Assembly (NCBI RefSeq): GCF_045209745.1
Contig: NZ_CP109273.1
Span: forward strand, 1,798,001 to 1,862,000
DNA length: 64,000 bases
Origin: Micromonospora sp045209745
GTDB lineage: Bacteria > Actinomycetota > Actinomycetes > Mycobacteriales > Micromonosporaceae
Direction: 5' to 3'
The notes beneath the pieces were generated by a model. It saw only the letters and a program-made list of their open reading frames with translations. It was not told the origin of the DNA and searched no databases. Every line of letters begins with the position of its first letter. The first letter of the stretch is position 1. A program made the translations under genes and the position numbers. Shown here one piece after another: positions 33,091-44,429 of the stretch.

Positions 33091-36072
33091 TCAGCCCAAC
33101 TCGGCGAGCAGGCGTTCCACCTCGTGCTGATCCGGCGACTCGACCTGCCGGAACAGGAACAGCGCCCGATCCAGGTGCGCCCGGGCCGCCGTCGGATCGG
33201 TGGCCCGTACGCAGCGGGCGATGCCCTCCAACGCCCGGGCCTGCTCGTAGCGGGCGCCCAGCCGGTTGGCGTCGGCGAGCACCCGGCGGTGCAGGTCGAG
33301 CGCGCTGGCGACATCGCCCTGCTCCAGGATCGCGCGGGCCAACAGGTTGCGTGAGGCACACTCCCCGATCCGGTCGCCGGCCTCCACCATCGCCACCAGC
33401 GCGTCCCGGTGCGCGGCGGCGGCACGTTCCGGCTGTCCGGCGCCACGCTCCAGCACACCGATCTCGTTGAGCACCTCCCCCTCGCCGAATCGATTGCCTC
33501 CCCGGCGTTTGAGATACAGCGCGACCCGCAGCAGACGGCGAGCAGGACCCAGGTCACCCATCCGGTGCCGGACCATGGCGACGTGCCCCAGGGCGTTGTC
33601 GGTCTGCCGGCCGTCCTTCGTCTGCCGGGCCAGCAGGAGGTGCAGTCTGGCCAGGCGCAGCGCCTCGTCGTAGCGGCCCCAGCCGATCAACGTATAGGAC
33701 AGGTTGTTCAACAGATTGGTCATTGCATTGGCGTCGACCATGCCCCGGACCAGGCCGAGTGCCTCGTCGAACTTCGCCTCACCCTGCCGGAGGTCACCGT
33801 TCGCGGCGTACGAGATGCCCAGGTTCCACAGCGTGCTGAGCACATCGCCACGCAGCCCGAGCCGGCGGCGCAACGTGAGCGCCACCTCCATCGCCCGGAT
33901 CGCCTCAGGGAATCGGGCCAGTCGGAAATACCCAGAGGAGAGGTAGTTCAGCATCGTGGCGATGGCCGCCTCGTCGCCCAGCCGTTCGGCGACTCGCAGC
34001 CCGATCGTATGGGTCTCGACCAGCTCGTCGAGGTGTCCGCCGTCGAAGTTGAGCCGCCAGCAGGCCCGGGCCAGCTTCCAGCACTGAACCGGGAAGCCCT
34101 CCTCCTCGGCCAGCCGGACCAGGGCGGTGAGCCCGGCGTGGTTCTCCTCGAACCAGGCCCGCCCCTCGAACACCGGGGCGGCGATCAGATCGGGTCGGCC
34201 GGGCGTGTCCGCGGGAATGTTGCGGCGACTGCCCGCCGCCTCGATCATCCGGGCGATCGCCAACGTGACGGACAGGTGGTGGTCCAGCAGCCGTTCCAGG
34301 GCGGGCCGGCGCTCGGCCTGCCGCTGGGGACCAACGAGCAGCAGCCGGGCGTACTCGCGGAGCAGGTCGTGTAACCGGTATCGGCCCGGCTGCACCTCCT
34401 CCACCAGGTGCGCGTCGACCAGCTCGTCCAGGAGGTCCTGGGTGTCGGCCAGGGGAAGCCCGGCGAGGGCGGCGGCCACCCGACTGTCGAGGCGTCCGCC
34501 CGGGTACAGGCCGAGCAACGGGAACAGCCGCTGCGCCGACGGTGAGACCTGCGCGTACGACAGGGCGAACGCCTGTCCCACCGAGCGCTGACCGGCGGCC
34601 AGCTCGGCCAGCGGGCCCGCCCCGGCGACCAGCCGCTCGGCCAGGTCGGCGACCCGCCAGCGGGGCCGGTGCGCCAGGCGTGCGCCGGCCAGCCTGATGG
34701 CGAGCGGTAGGTGGCCGCAGCGACGCGCCACCTCGGCCGCCGCCTCCGGTTCGGCGGCGATCCTCTCCGCACCGGCCACCCGGCCGAGCAGCTCGATCGC
34801 CTCGTCGGCGTCGAGCACCGGCAGCGACGACGGCCGGCCCTCGTCGAGCCCGACCAGTCGGCGCCGACTGGTGATCAGGACCAGGCAGTGCGAGCCGTTG
34901 GGCAGCAGCGGTGCCACCTGGTCGGCGGTGGCCGCGTTGTCCAGCACCACCAGGGCCCGCAGGCCGGCCAGCTCGATCCGCCAGAGCGCCAGCCGGTCGT
35001 CCAGGTTTTCCGGCATCCGCTCCGCCGGCACACCGAGCTGGCGCAGCAGCGCCGCCACGGCCGCGCTCGGCGTCAATGGTCGACGTTCACTGTGCCCGTG
35101 CAGGTCGATGAAGAGCTGAGCGTCGGGATAGCGGTCGGCGAGTGCGGTGGCAACGTGCACGGCGAGCGTGGTCTTGCCACTCCCGGCCATTCCGTCGACC
35201 ACCTGGATCCGGGTGCCGTCCTCCTCGATCTCCTTGACCAGGCGGGCCACCGTCTCCTGGCGGCCGATGAAGTCGCCGATCGCCCGGGGCAGCGCACGGA
35301 CCGGTCCGACGGGTCGGGTCTCCCGACCGGCCAGGGCCAGGTCACCGGCGAGCACCCGTTGGTGCAGCCCCTGCAACTCGACGCCCGGTTCGATGCCCAG
35401 CTCGTCGGCGTAGATCCGCCGGCCCTCACGGTAGACCGCGAGCGCGTCGGCCTGCCGGCCGACCGAGGACAGGGCCAGCATCAGCTGGCCGCGCAGACGC
35501 TCCCGCAGCGGGTGCTGGTCGACGCTTTCGACCAGCTCCTCGATCAGCTCAGCGGCCTGACCGAGGCGCAGCTCGACGTCGACGCACTCCTCCAGCACGG
35601 TGAGGCGCTGCTCGTCGAGGGCCTGTGCGCGACGGCGGACACTGCGGCTCGGGATTCCGCCGAGCGCCGGCCCTCGCCAGAGCGCCAGGGCGGCGCGGAA
35701 TTCCGTACGCGCGTCGACCAGGCGACCGGCCGCGACGGCGGCACGGGCCACCTCCACGCCCCGGGCGAAGTCCTCGGCGTCCAGATCGGTCGGCGCGGTG
35801 CGGACGCCGTACCCCGCCGGGTCGGTGACGATCGTCTCCGGCGCCAGCCCGAGCTCGGCGAGCCGGCGGCGTAACCGCGACACGCAGGTCTGCAACTGGG
35901 CCCGGGCGGTGGCCGGGGGACGCTCTTCCCACAGCGCGTCAACCAGCTCGTCGACCGGCACGAGCCGGCCGGCCCGTAGCAGCAGCATGGCGAGCACGAT
36001 CCGGTCGCGTCCTGCCGTGACAGTGGACTCGCCACCGCCGACCCGCAGGGGCCCCAGGATCCCGAACCGCAT
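33091..36072 (-). CDS. AfsR/SARP-type regulator with NB-ARC and TPR domains
   Basis: The 993-residue protein has the AfsR layout: a winged helix (MRFGILGPLRVGGGES, residues 1-95), a BTAD domain (about 98-245, including LWRGPALGG and HPLRERLRGQLMLAL), and an NB-ARC ATPase. The ATPase has Walker A DGMAGSGKTT near residue 294 and Walker B RALVVLDNAAT near 373. At least six TPR-like repeats fill about residues 690-985. ATP binding and TPR contacts usually relay a signal, often from Ser/Thr kinases, to activation of target promoters. The ATG at 36072 gives the canonical N-terminus. It lies between two fumarase genes without an obvious target cluster. Confidence 0.94.
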   Translation of the reverse strand: MRFGILGPLRVGGGESTVTAGRDRIVLAMLLLRAGRLVPVDELVDALWEERPPATARAQLQTCVSRLRRRLAELGLAPETIVTDPAGYGVRTAPTDLDAEDFARGVEVARAAVAAGRLVDARTEFRAALALWRGPALGGIPSRSVRRRAQALDEQRLTVLEECVDVELRLGQAAELIEELVESVDQHPLRERLRGQLMLALSSVGRQADALAVYREGRRIYADELGIEPGVELQGLHQRVLAGDLALAGRETRPVGPVRALPRAIGDFIGRQETVARLVKEIEEDGTRIQVVDGMAGSGKTTLAVHVATALADRYPDAQLFIDLHGHSERRPLTPSAAVAALLRQLGVPAERMPENLDDRLALWRIELAGLRALVVLDNAATADQVAPLLPNGSHCLVLITSRRRLVGLDEGRPSSLPVLDADEAIELLGRVAGAERIAAEPEAAAEVARRCGHLPLAIRLAGARLAHRPRWRVADLAERLVAGAGPLAELAAGQRSVGQAFALSYAQVSPSAQRLFPLLGLYPGGRLDSRVAAALAGLPLADTQDLLDELVDAHLVEEVQPGRYRLHDLLREYARLLLVGPQRQAERRPALERLLDHHLSVTLAIARMIEAAGSRRNIPADTPGRPDLIAAPVFEGRAWFEENHAGLTALVRLAEEEGFPVQCWKLARACWRLNFDGGHLDELVETHTIGLRVAERLGDEAAIATMLNYLSSGYFRLARFPEAIRAMEVALTLRRRLGLRGDVLSTLWNLGISYAANGDLRQGEAKFDEALGLVRGMVDANAMTNLLNNLSYTLIGWGRYDEALRLARLHLLLARQTKDGRQTDNALGHVAMVRHRMGDLGPARRLLRVALYLKRRGGNRFGEGEVLNEIGVLERGAGQPERAAAAHRDALVAMVEAGDRIGECASRNLLARAILEQGDVASALDLHRRVLADANRLGARYEQARALEGIARCVRATDPTAARAHLDRALFLFRQVESPDQHEVERLLAELG

Positions 36073-36282
36073 TTACTCCCCCGCATCAATGGCGTAACTT
36101 CCAGCAGAGTAGTCCGGTGGTAACAGACCGCCTCGGTCAGGCGATAGTGATCTGAGAGCGGATCGACAGCGGTGCGCAGCAGACTCGCTCCGGGTTGTCG
36201 GTGACGGCATCCGACGGGGGCGGTGCGCCCGTTCCACCCCACCGGGGCAGGCGCACCGATGTCGGTGGAGCACAGACGACAG

Positions 36283-36316
36283 AAGGGGCGCCGGGCGTGT
36301 TCGCCTGGCGCCCCTT
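36283..36316 (-). terminator. Terminator of class I fumarase gene
   Basis: AAGGGGCGCCGGGC and GCCTGGCGCCCCTT pair over 14 bases (one G-T) around a GTGTTC loop. On the minus strand the stem starts 15 bases after the fumarase stop codon. Confidence 0.8.
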
Positions 36317-36331
36317 CGCGTACGTGCCGGG

Positions 36332-37999
<1,668 letters not shown>

Positions 38000-38124
38000 G
38001 AGCGGCAAGCCTAGGGCAGACCGGTCGGTCACTCCCACCCGCCGGGCTGGTCCTGGGACGCCGCTCTCATCCGCTGGGCCTGCTGCGCTCCGCCGCCAGC
38101 TGGATCAGCAAGCGAGCCGCCCGC

Positions 38125-39585
38125 TCAGCCGTCCTTCCCGCCGTCCGGGTCGGGGCAGAGCTCTCCCTTCGGCCCGCAGTCGCCGTTGTTCTGCCCGCCG
38201 GGGCCGGTGCCGGGGCCGGTGACGGGGCCGGTGCCGCCCGGCCTGGGATTCCCGCCGTCGCCGGGCGTTCGGGCTGGCGACCCCCCGGTCGCACCAAAAC
38301 GGACATACCCGATCTCCCGCCCCTCGCCAATGATCATGCCCTGTGACCCGACCGCGAGGGCGTTCGCCGAGGTGCGCAGGACGGCCAACTCCCGGCCGCT
38401 GCGCGGGTCCAGCGCGGCCAACCGGGACGGCTTCTCGTCGGCGACCACCGCCGCGTACGGGGTGAGGGCAGCACCGGCCTTGCCGCTGGCGGGCCGCGTC
38501 CACAGCACCCGGTCGGTGCCCAGCTCACGGGCGATGACCGAGCGTTTGTCGGCAGCCCGGAACACCGCCAGGCGGTCGTCGACCGCGATCAACTTGGTGC
38601 CCGGTTCGCCGACCCAGAGCAGCCGTCCGTCGTACCCGTCGATGACCGCCTCGCGACTGTCCGGGCTGACGCCGATCAGCACGTTGCGCGCACCCTGCGG
38701 GTCTTCGCGCTGCACGCAGCCGGCGTTGTCGGCGGTGCGCAGGTTGACCCCGGCCCGCTGCCAAACCTCCTGCCCGGTCGCCGGGTCCCGGGCGGAGATG
38801 GCGAAGTAACAGGTGCCGTCCTGGGATCGGGCGGCGATCCGCAGCATCCGGCCGCCCACCACGGAGAGCCGCTCGTCCCGGCCGGGCTCGACGTTCTGCA
38901 GGACCCGGCCGGTGGCGGTGTCGACCACGTGCACCCGGCCGTCGACCGGGAACCCGAGCAGCGGTGGTGCGGGCTCCGCGCCGGCCACCCCGTCGTCGAT
39001 CCGGGTGGAGGTGAGCCGGCGGGTGCCGCGCAGGCCAGGGTTGTCGGCGAGCAGACCGCTGTGCACCCCGGGCAGGAAGGCAGTCCACAGCGGTGCGGTG
39101 CCGCGTGGGTCCCAGGCGCTCAGGGTGCAGTCGGTGGCATCTGTGCAGCGGGCGTCGAGGAGCAGGTTGCGGTACGTCCACACGGCCACCGCGTCGTCGT
39201 CTCGTCGCCTGGTCGCCCCGGTGGCCGGGTCGAGCAGCTCGTACCCCTTGACCAGGAGCTTGCCCACGGCGACGACCGGGTCCCGGTCGCCGCCAGCGAC
39301 CGCCGACCAGTCCGCCTTGCGCTCCCAGAGCTGGGTGCCGGTGGCCAGGCTGCGGGCCTCGACCCGGGTGCGCTGCTCGACCACGACGGCGTCGCCGGCG
39401 ATGGTCACGCTCTGCGGGGTGCCGCCGACCCGTTGCTGCCAGACCACATCGGGCTCAGAGATGGGTTCGCTGCGGTCCACCCAGTCCCACATGCCCGGGA
39501 AAGGGTTCCACACGCCGGTCGCGGCGAGCGCGACGACCACGGCGAGGCCGAGCAGCAGCCCGCCGCGCACGCTCCCCTTCGCCAC
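38125..39585 (-). CDS. Membrane-anchored PQQ-binding-like beta-propeller protein
   Basis: The 486-residue protein starts with one signal-anchor helix (GGLLLGLAVVVALAATGVW), followed by repeated propeller strands of the type LATGTQLWERKA, PATGQEVWQRAG and PRSGRELAVL. A Gly/Pro-rich tail ends in CGPKGELCPDPDGG. Such propellers outside the membrane are usually protein-interaction platforms; PQQ itself is probably not bound. A second gene of this type lies at 44430-45686 with little direct sequence identity. The GTG at 39585 is chosen to give a short positively charged N-terminus before the helix. Confidence 0.82.
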   Translation of the reverse strand: MAKGSVRGGLLLGLAVVVALAATGVWNPFPGMWDWVDRSEPISEPDVVWQQRVGGTPQSVTIAGDAVVVEQRTRVEARSLATGTQLWERKADWSAVAGGDRDPVVAVGKLLVKGYELLDPATGATRRRDDDAVAVWTYRNLLLDARCTDATDCTLSAWDPRGTAPLWTAFLPGVHSGLLADNPGLRGTRRLTSTRIDDGVAGAEPAPPLLGFPVDGRVHVVDTATGRVLQNVEPGRDERLSVVGGRMLRIAARSQDGTCYFAISARDPATGQEVWQRAGVNLRTADNAGCVQREDPQGARNVLIGVSPDSREAVIDGYDGRLLWVGEPGTKLIAVDDRLAVFRAADKRSVIARELGTDRVLWTRPASGKAGAALTPYAAVVADEKPSRLAALDPRSGRELAVLRTSANALAVGSQGMIIGEGREIGYVRFGATGGSPARTPGDGGNPRPGGTGPVTGPGTGPGGQNNGDCGPKGELCPDPDGGKDG

Positions 39586-39672
39586 ACCGCACACCGTAGC
39601 CACGATCACGGATCTTCCGTACGCCCGCGCCGCCGTGTCGCCGCGCTTTCTGAGGCCGGAGGTGTTAGAGCG

Positions 39673-40179
39673 TCAGGAAGGTGCCCTTCCGTCGGCCCGT
39701 ACGGCGCTGCGCACCAGGGGCAGCGTGCGGTAGGGGATCTGCTCGGCCAGCGCGATGATCGTCGACGCCCGGGTGATGCCGGCGGAGGAGACGATCTGGT
39801 CGATGACCCGCTGCAGGTCGGTGTTGGAGCGGGCCACGATCCGGCAGAGCAGGTCGCTGGAGCCGGTGATGGTGTGCGCCTCCAGCACCTCGGGGATGGC
39901 GGCGAGGTGGGCGGTGACCGGGTCGTGGCCGTGCCGCTGACTGATCTCCAGGGTGACGAAGCTGGTCACCCCGAACCCGATCGCGGCCGGTGAGATCTCG
40001 GGGCCGAAGCCCTCAATGACACGCCGCTCGACCAGCTTGTCCAGCCGGGCCTGGACGGTGCCCCGGGCCACCCCGAGCCGACGGGAGCACTCCAGCACCC
40101 CGATCCGTGGCTCGTCGGCGAGCAGATCGATCAAGCGCACATCGAGCGCGTCGAGCTGTACATTCTGCTCACCATTCAT
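39673..40179 (-). CDS. Lrp/AsnC-family transcriptional regulator
   Basis: The 168-residue protein has an N-terminal helix-turn-helix (LDALDVRLIDLLADEPRIGV, then CSRRLGVARGTVQARLDKL) and an AsnC/RAM ligand domain (TSFVTLEISQRHGHDPVTAH, then VLEAHTITGSSDLLCRIVAR). The ATG at 40179 lies 135 bases from the divergent hpd gene. Regulators of this type sense amino acids, and the position suggests that it senses tyrosine or a related ligand and controls hpd and itself; that is inferred. Confidence 0.92.
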   Translation of the reverse strand: MNGEQNVQLDALDVRLIDLLADEPRIGVLECSRRLGVARGTVQARLDKLVERRVIEGFGPEISPAAIGFGVTSFVTLEISQRHGHDPVTAHLAAIPEVLEAHTITGSSDLLCRIVARSNTDLQRVIDQIVSSAGITRASTIIALAEQIPYRTLPLVRSAVRADGRAPS

Positions 40180-40314
40180 GAGGTAAGACCATACCGAATG
40201 CGCAACCTGACCAGCATTTCTGTCAACAGTTGCCCACCTGGTGTCGGCGCAGCGATCCTCGCCACAAGACCGAGGACGGCCCACCCGGCCGGCCGGTACG
40301 CGAGGGAGACCACC

Positions 40315-41520
40315 ATGACCCAGGCGATCGACCGACCCCAGTCGACCGAGGACGTCGACATCGACCGGCTCGTCGGCGCTGTCGACCACGACATCAGCCG
40401 CGACCCGTTCCCGGTGCGGGGCCTCGACCACGTGCACTTCCTGGTCGGCAACGCCAAGCAGGCCGCGCACTACTACTCCACCGCGTTCGGCATGACCTGC
40501 GTGGCGTACCGCGGCCCGGAGCAGGGCTACCGGGACCACGCCCAGTACGTGCTGACCAGCGGCTCGGCCCGGTTCGTGCTGACCGGCGCGGTGCGCCCGG
40601 ACGCCGACGGCGCCGAGCACGTGGCCCGGCACAGCGACGGGGTCAGCGACATCGCGCTGGAGGTGCCGGACGTCGACGCCGCGTACGCGCACGCCGTCGC
40701 GCAGGGCGCCACCGGCGTCGTCGAGCCGCACGAAATGACCGACGAACACGGCACCGTTCGGATGGCCGCCATCGCCGCGTACGGCGACACCCGGCACACG
40801 CTGGTCGACCGGTCCCGCTACACCGGCCCGTTCCTGCCCGGCTTCGTGGCCCGCGGCCCGATCGTGGACCGGCAGCCGATGATCGCCGCCGGCATCCAGC
40901 CGAAGCGCTTCTTCCAGGCCGTCGACCACGTGGTCGGCAACGTGGAGCTGGGCCGGATGGACGAGTGGGTCGAGTTCTACAAGCGGGTGATGGGCTTTTC
41001 CAACATGGCGGAGTTCATCGGCGACGACATCGCCACCGACTACTCGGCGCTGATGAGCAAGGTCGTCGCGAACGGCACCCGCAAGGTGAAGTTCCCGCTC
41101 AACGAGCCGGCGATCGCCCGCAAGAAGTCCCAGATCGACGAGTACCTGGAGTTCTACCAGGGCCCCGGTGCCCAGCACATCGCCGTCGCCACCAACGACA
41201 TCGTGGCCAGCGTCGACGCGATGCGCGCGGCCGGAGTGGAGTTCCTGGACACCCCGGACTCGTACTACGAGGACCCGGAGCTGCGCGCCCGGATCGGCAA
41301 CGTGCGGGTGCCGATCGAGGAGCTGAAGGCCCGCAAGATCCTGGTCGACCGGGACGAGGATGGCTACCTGCTCCAGATCTTCACCAAGCCGGTGCAGGAC
41401 CGCCCCACGGTCTTCTTCGAGCTGATTGAGCGGCACGGCTCGCTCGGCTTTGGCAAGGGCAACTTCAAGGCGCTCTTCCAGGCGATCGAGCGGGAGCAGG
41501 AAGCCCGCGGCAACCTGTAA
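40315..41520 (+). CDS. hpd: 4-hydroxyphenylpyruvate dioxygenase
   Basis: The 401-residue Fe(II) enzyme converts 4-hydroxyphenylpyruvate to homogentisate. Two VOC-like halves are visible. The iron ligands are in the C-terminal half: His in AVDHVVGNVE (about residue 205), His in GAQHIAVAT (about 288) and Glu in FFELIERHG (about 369). The C-terminal helix motif GFGKGNFKALFQAIEREQ is typical of the family. The ATG at 40315 follows GAGGGAGA. An RDD gene begins 11 bases after the stop, and further on a second RDD gene and an aminotransferase gene follow, which suggests one operon. The divergent Lrp-type gene is the likely regulator. Confidence 0.97.
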   Translation: MTQAIDRPQSTEDVDIDRLVGAVDHDISRDPFPVRGLDHVHFLVGNAKQAAHYYSTAFGMTCVAYRGPEQGYRDHAQYVLTSGSARFVLTGAVRPDADGAEHVARHSDGVSDIALEVPDVDAAYAHAVAQGATGVVEPHEMTDEHGTVRMAAIAAYGDTRHTLVDRSRYTGPFLPGFVARGPIVDRQPMIAAGIQPKRFFQAVDHVVGNVELGRMDEWVEFYKRVMGFSNMAEFIGDDIATDYSALMSKVVANGTRKVKFPLNEPAIARKKSQIDEYLEFYQGPGAQHIAVATNDIVASVDAMRAAGVEFLDTPDSYYEDPELRARIGNVRVPIEELKARKILVDRDEDGYLLQIFTKPVQDRPTVFFELIERHGSLGFGKGNFKALFQAIEREQEARGNL

Positions 41521-41531
41521 CACTTGCAGGC

Positions 41532-42245
41532 GTGACGCAGCCTCCGTCGTACCCGACGCCGCCGGTCGGTGGGCCTCAGCCCGCCGCCGGCGGCTTCGCG
41601 CCGCCGCCCGGACCACACCCCCAGGGGTACGCCGCGCCGCCGCAGTACGCCCCACCCGGGTACGCCCCGCCGCCGCTCTACGCCGGACCGCCGCAACCGG
41701 TGGCCCCGCCGCCGACGCTGAGCCCGAGCGGACAGCCGCTGGCCAGTTTCAGTGACCGGCTGCTGGCCTGGCTGATCGACACGGCGCTGGCGACCGCCGT
41801 CTCACTGGCGCTGTTCATGCCGGTCTTCCTCATCCTCTGGTGGCAGATGTTCACCGAGATGACCCGAACCAACCCGGACGGGACTCCCGTGGAGACCGAC
41901 CCGAGCACCTTCTTCATCAGCTTCTTCCTGCCGATCCTGCTGCTCCAGTTCGGGCTCCTCGTTCTGATGCTCGGGCTCTACTGGCTCTACCACGTGGAGT
42001 ACCTCAAGCGCGACGGTCAGACGCTCGGCAAGAAGCTCATGAAGCTGCGTGTGGTGCCGATCGACCCGACCCGCACGCTGGACCGGCGGATGGCCGGCCG
42101 GCGGTGGCTGGTGCAGTACCTGGCCGGCTCGCTGGTCCCCGGGGGCAGCTACCTCGACGGGTTCTGGCAGCTCTGGGACAAGCCGTGGCAGCAGTGCCTC
42201 CACGACAAGTTCGCGGAAACGGTCGTCGTTAAGGTGTCCTCGTGA
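41532..42245 (+). CDS. RDD family membrane protein
   Basis: The 237-residue protein has a Pro/Tyr-rich cytoplasmic N-terminus (residues 1-70, repeats of PPxYAPPGY type), then an RDD domain. The first helix contains the Arg-Asp signature (FSDRLLAWLIDTALATAV), followed by two more helices and LGKKLMKLRVVPID. RDD proteins are membrane proteins of mostly unknown function, some linked to Na+/H+ exchange. It starts at a GTG 11 bases after hpd and is probably co-transcribed with it. Confidence 0.85.
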   Translation: MTQPPSYPTPPVGGPQPAAGGFAPPPGPHPQGYAAPPQYAPPGYAPPPLYAGPPQPVAPPPTLSPSGQPLASFSDRLLAWLIDTALATAVSLALFMPVFLILWWQMFTEMTRTNPDGTPVETDPSTFFISFFLPILLLQFGLLVLMLGLYWLYHVEYLKRDGQTLGKKLMKLRVVPIDPTRTLDRRMAGRRWLVQYLAGSLVPGGSYLDGFWQLWDKPWQQCLHDKFAETVVVKVSS

Positions 42246-42320
42246 GCGAGCGGAGCGAGCGAACCAACGGGCTCAGTAGCGTGGCGCCTCGCGCCGTCGT
42301 GGAGCGAAGCGGAGCGATGG
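42246..42320. repeat. REP-like spacer with GAGCG-rich repeats
   Basis: The spacer between the two RDD genes contains GTGAGCGAGCGGAGCGAGCG and, 35 bases on, GGAGCGAAGCGGAGCGATGG. These GAGCG-based motifs resemble short dispersed repeats seen between genes in actinomycete genomes. It may be a relic of a small repeat insertion in the operon. Confidence 0.5.
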
Positions 42321-42321
42321 C

Positions 42322-43308
42322 GTGAGCGTGCAACCTGGTTGGTACGTCGACCCTGCCGATACCGAGACCCGGCGTTACTGGGACGGCGAGGGTTGGCTCG
42401 GTGCGCCCATTCCCGTTGACGCCACCCCGCCGGACGGCCCACCGCCGGTCGAGCCGCCCCCGGTCGAGCCGCCGCCCGTGCCGGCCACTTCGGCCGCGCC
42501 CGCGGCGTCGGCCACCCCCGGCCCGGCGACCGCTGCGCCCGGCTGGCCGCCGCAGCAAGGCCAACAACCGGGACACGGCCCAGGTTGGGGACCGCAAGCG
42601 GGTCCTCCCGGGGGGCCGCAGGGTGGTCCGCCGGGCTGGGTCCCACCGGGCGGCCAACCCGGCTGGGCGCCACCGGCCGGTTACCCCGGCTGGCCCGTGC
42701 GGCCGCCCGAGCCGCGACCGCATGGCCTCGCGTTGGCCGGCTATGGCCGCCGGTTCACGGCCCGGCTGATCGACTTCGGCGTCCTGCTCGCACTGAACGT
42801 GGTCGTCAACGGCTGGTTCATCTGGCGATGGCTGCAGGAGTGGGCGCCGTACTGGCAGGAAATCTTCCGGCGAGCCGCGCGGGGCGACACCTCCGCCGAC
42901 AACCTGCCGATGCCCGGTGAACAGGCTGGGCCTCTCCTCGTGGTGATCCTGCTGATCGCCACCGCGCTCTGGCTGGCGTACGAGGTGCCCGCCATGGCCT
43001 CTGGTGGGCAGACCATCGGCAAGCGGGTGATGCGGATTCGGGCTGTGCCGATCGCCGCCGACCAGCCGCTGGGCTTTGGCCGGGCGCTGAGCAGGTGGAG
43101 CACGCTGGGCCTGCCGACTCTGCTCTGGTACTGCGTCGGGCTCGGCCTGGTGCTGCAACTGGTCGACGCTCTCTCCCCCCTCTTCGACCACCCGCTGCGC
43201 CGGGCACTGCACGACAAGCGCGCGCAGACGGTGGTCGTCGAAGTCCCCGAAACCCCCGTTTCCGCCCCCTCGAACGACCGCGACCAGCCCTCGGGAGACA
43301 CCCCATGA
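42322..43308 (+). CDS. RDD family protein with N-terminal DUF2510-like motif
   Basis: The 328-residue protein starts with a short tryptophan motif, PGWYVDPADTETRRYWDGEG, typical of DUF2510, followed by a Pro-rich linker (residues 35-125). The RDD domain then begins with YGRRFTARLIDFGVLLALNV and contains IGKRVMRIRAVPIAADQPLG. Three or four helices follow. Its stop overlaps the aminotransferase ATG as ATGA, so translation is coupled. Two RDD proteins in a tyrosine-degradation operon suggest a membrane role such as substrate uptake or ion balance, but none is proven. Confidence 0.87.
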   Translation: MSVQPGWYVDPADTETRRYWDGEGWLGAPIPVDATPPDGPPPVEPPPVEPPPVPATSAAPAASATPGPATAAPGWPPQQGQQPGHGPGWGPQAGPPGGPQGGPPGWVPPGGQPGWAPPAGYPGWPVRPPEPRPHGLALAGYGRRFTARLIDFGVLLALNVVVNGWFIWRWLQEWAPYWQEIFRRAARGDTSADNLPMPGEQAGPLLVVILLIATALWLAYEVPAMASGGQTIGKRVMRIRAVPIAADQPLGFGRALSRWSTLGLPTLLWYCVGLGLVLQLVDALSPLFDHPLRRALHDKRAQTVVVEVPETPVSAPSNDRDQPSGDTP

Positions 43309-44408
43309 CCGACTCCGGACGTCACCAGCCGGCACTGCGGCTGACCCGCGCCGACCTGGACGCGCTGCCCAACTACGTGCCGGGGCGCAGCCCCGCCGAC
43401 CTGGCTCGGGAGCTGGGCCTGCCGGAGGCCATCAAGCTGGCCAGCAACGAGGTTCCGTACGGGCCGCTGCCCGGCGTGGTGGAGGCGGTCACCGAGGCAA
43501 TCACCGCCTCGCACCGCTACCCGGACATGGGCGTGGTCGCGCTGCGTGACGCGCTGGCTCAGCGGTACGGGGTGGACGCGGACCGGATCGCCACCGGCTG
43601 CGGGTCGGTGGCGCTCGCGGAGCACCTGGTTCGGGCCACCTGCCTGCCCGGTGACGAGGTGCTCTACTCGTGGCGGTCCTTCGAGGCGTACCCGATCATT
43701 GCGGCGACCAGCGGCGCGACAAGCGTGCGGGTGCCCAACGACGCCGGGCACGGGCACGACCTGGCGGCGATGGCCGCCGCGGTGACCGACCGGACCCGGG
43801 TGGTCCTGGTCTGCAACCCGAACAACCCCACCGGCACTGCGGTACGCCGGGCCGAGTTGGACCGGTTCCTCGACGCGGTGCCGGACGACGTGCTGGTGGT
43901 GATCGACGAGGCGTACCGGGAGTTCGTCAACGACCCTGAGGTGCCGGACGGGCTCGACTACCTGGACCGGCCCAACGTGGCGGTGCTGCGCACCCTGTCC
44001 AAGGCGTGGGGTCTGGCCGGGCTGCGGATCGGCTGGCTGGTTGCCCAGCCGGTGGTGGCTGCCGCCATCCGCAAGGTGGCGACCCCGTTCTCCACCAGCA
44101 CCGCGGCCCAGGCCGGGGCGCTCGCCGCGCTGACCCAGGCCGCGGAGATGGAGCGCCGTTGCGCCCTGGTCGTCGCTGAGCGGGACCGGGTCACCGAGGC
44201 ACTGCGCAAGTTCGTGCCCGAGCTGCCGACCAGCCAGGCCAACTTCGTCTGGCTGCCGCTGGGCGAGCGGGCGGTGGCGTTCGGCAAGGCGTGCGAGGCG
44301 CGTGGGGTGATCGTGCGGCCGTTCACCGGGGACGGGGTTCGGGTCACCATCGGCACCCCGGCCGAGAACGACGCGTTCCTTACCGCTGCGGAGTTGGCGC
44401 TGATGTGA
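43305..44408 (+). CDS. Histidinol-phosphate/aromatic amino acid aminotransferase
   Basis: The 367-residue class I/II PLP aminotransferase shows IKLASNEVPYGPLPGVVEAV at the start, VLVCNPNNPTGTAVRRAEL, an Asp and Tyr in VVIDEAYREFV, the PLP Lys in LRTLSKAWGLAGLRIGW (about residue 232) and the Arg in FVRPFT-like IVRPFTGDGVRVTIG. Such HisC-type enzymes often act on aromatic amino acids. In this operon it would supply 4-hydroxyphenylpyruvate from tyrosine for hpd. A true histidine-pathway enzyme usually sits in a his operon, which is absent here. The ATG overlaps the stop of the preceding RDD gene. Confidence 0.88.
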   Translation: MTDSGRHQPALRLTRADLDALPNYVPGRSPADLARELGLPEAIKLASNEVPYGPLPGVVEAVTEAITASHRYPDMGVVALRDALAQRYGVDADRIATGCGSVALAEHLVRATCLPGDEVLYSWRSFEAYPIIAATSGATSVRVPNDAGHGHDLAAMAAAVTDRTRVVLVCNPNNPTGTAVRRAELDRFLDAVPDDVLVVIDEAYREFVNDPEVPDGLDYLDRPNVAVLRTLSKAWGLAGLRIGWLVAQPVVAAAIRKVATPFSTSTAAQAGALAALTQAAEMERRCALVVAERDRVTEALRKFVPELPTSQANFVWLPLGERAVAFGKACEARGVIVRPFTGDGVRVTIGTPAENDAFLTAAELALM

Positions 44409-44429
44409 CCGCGATCGTCGCGGCCAGGA

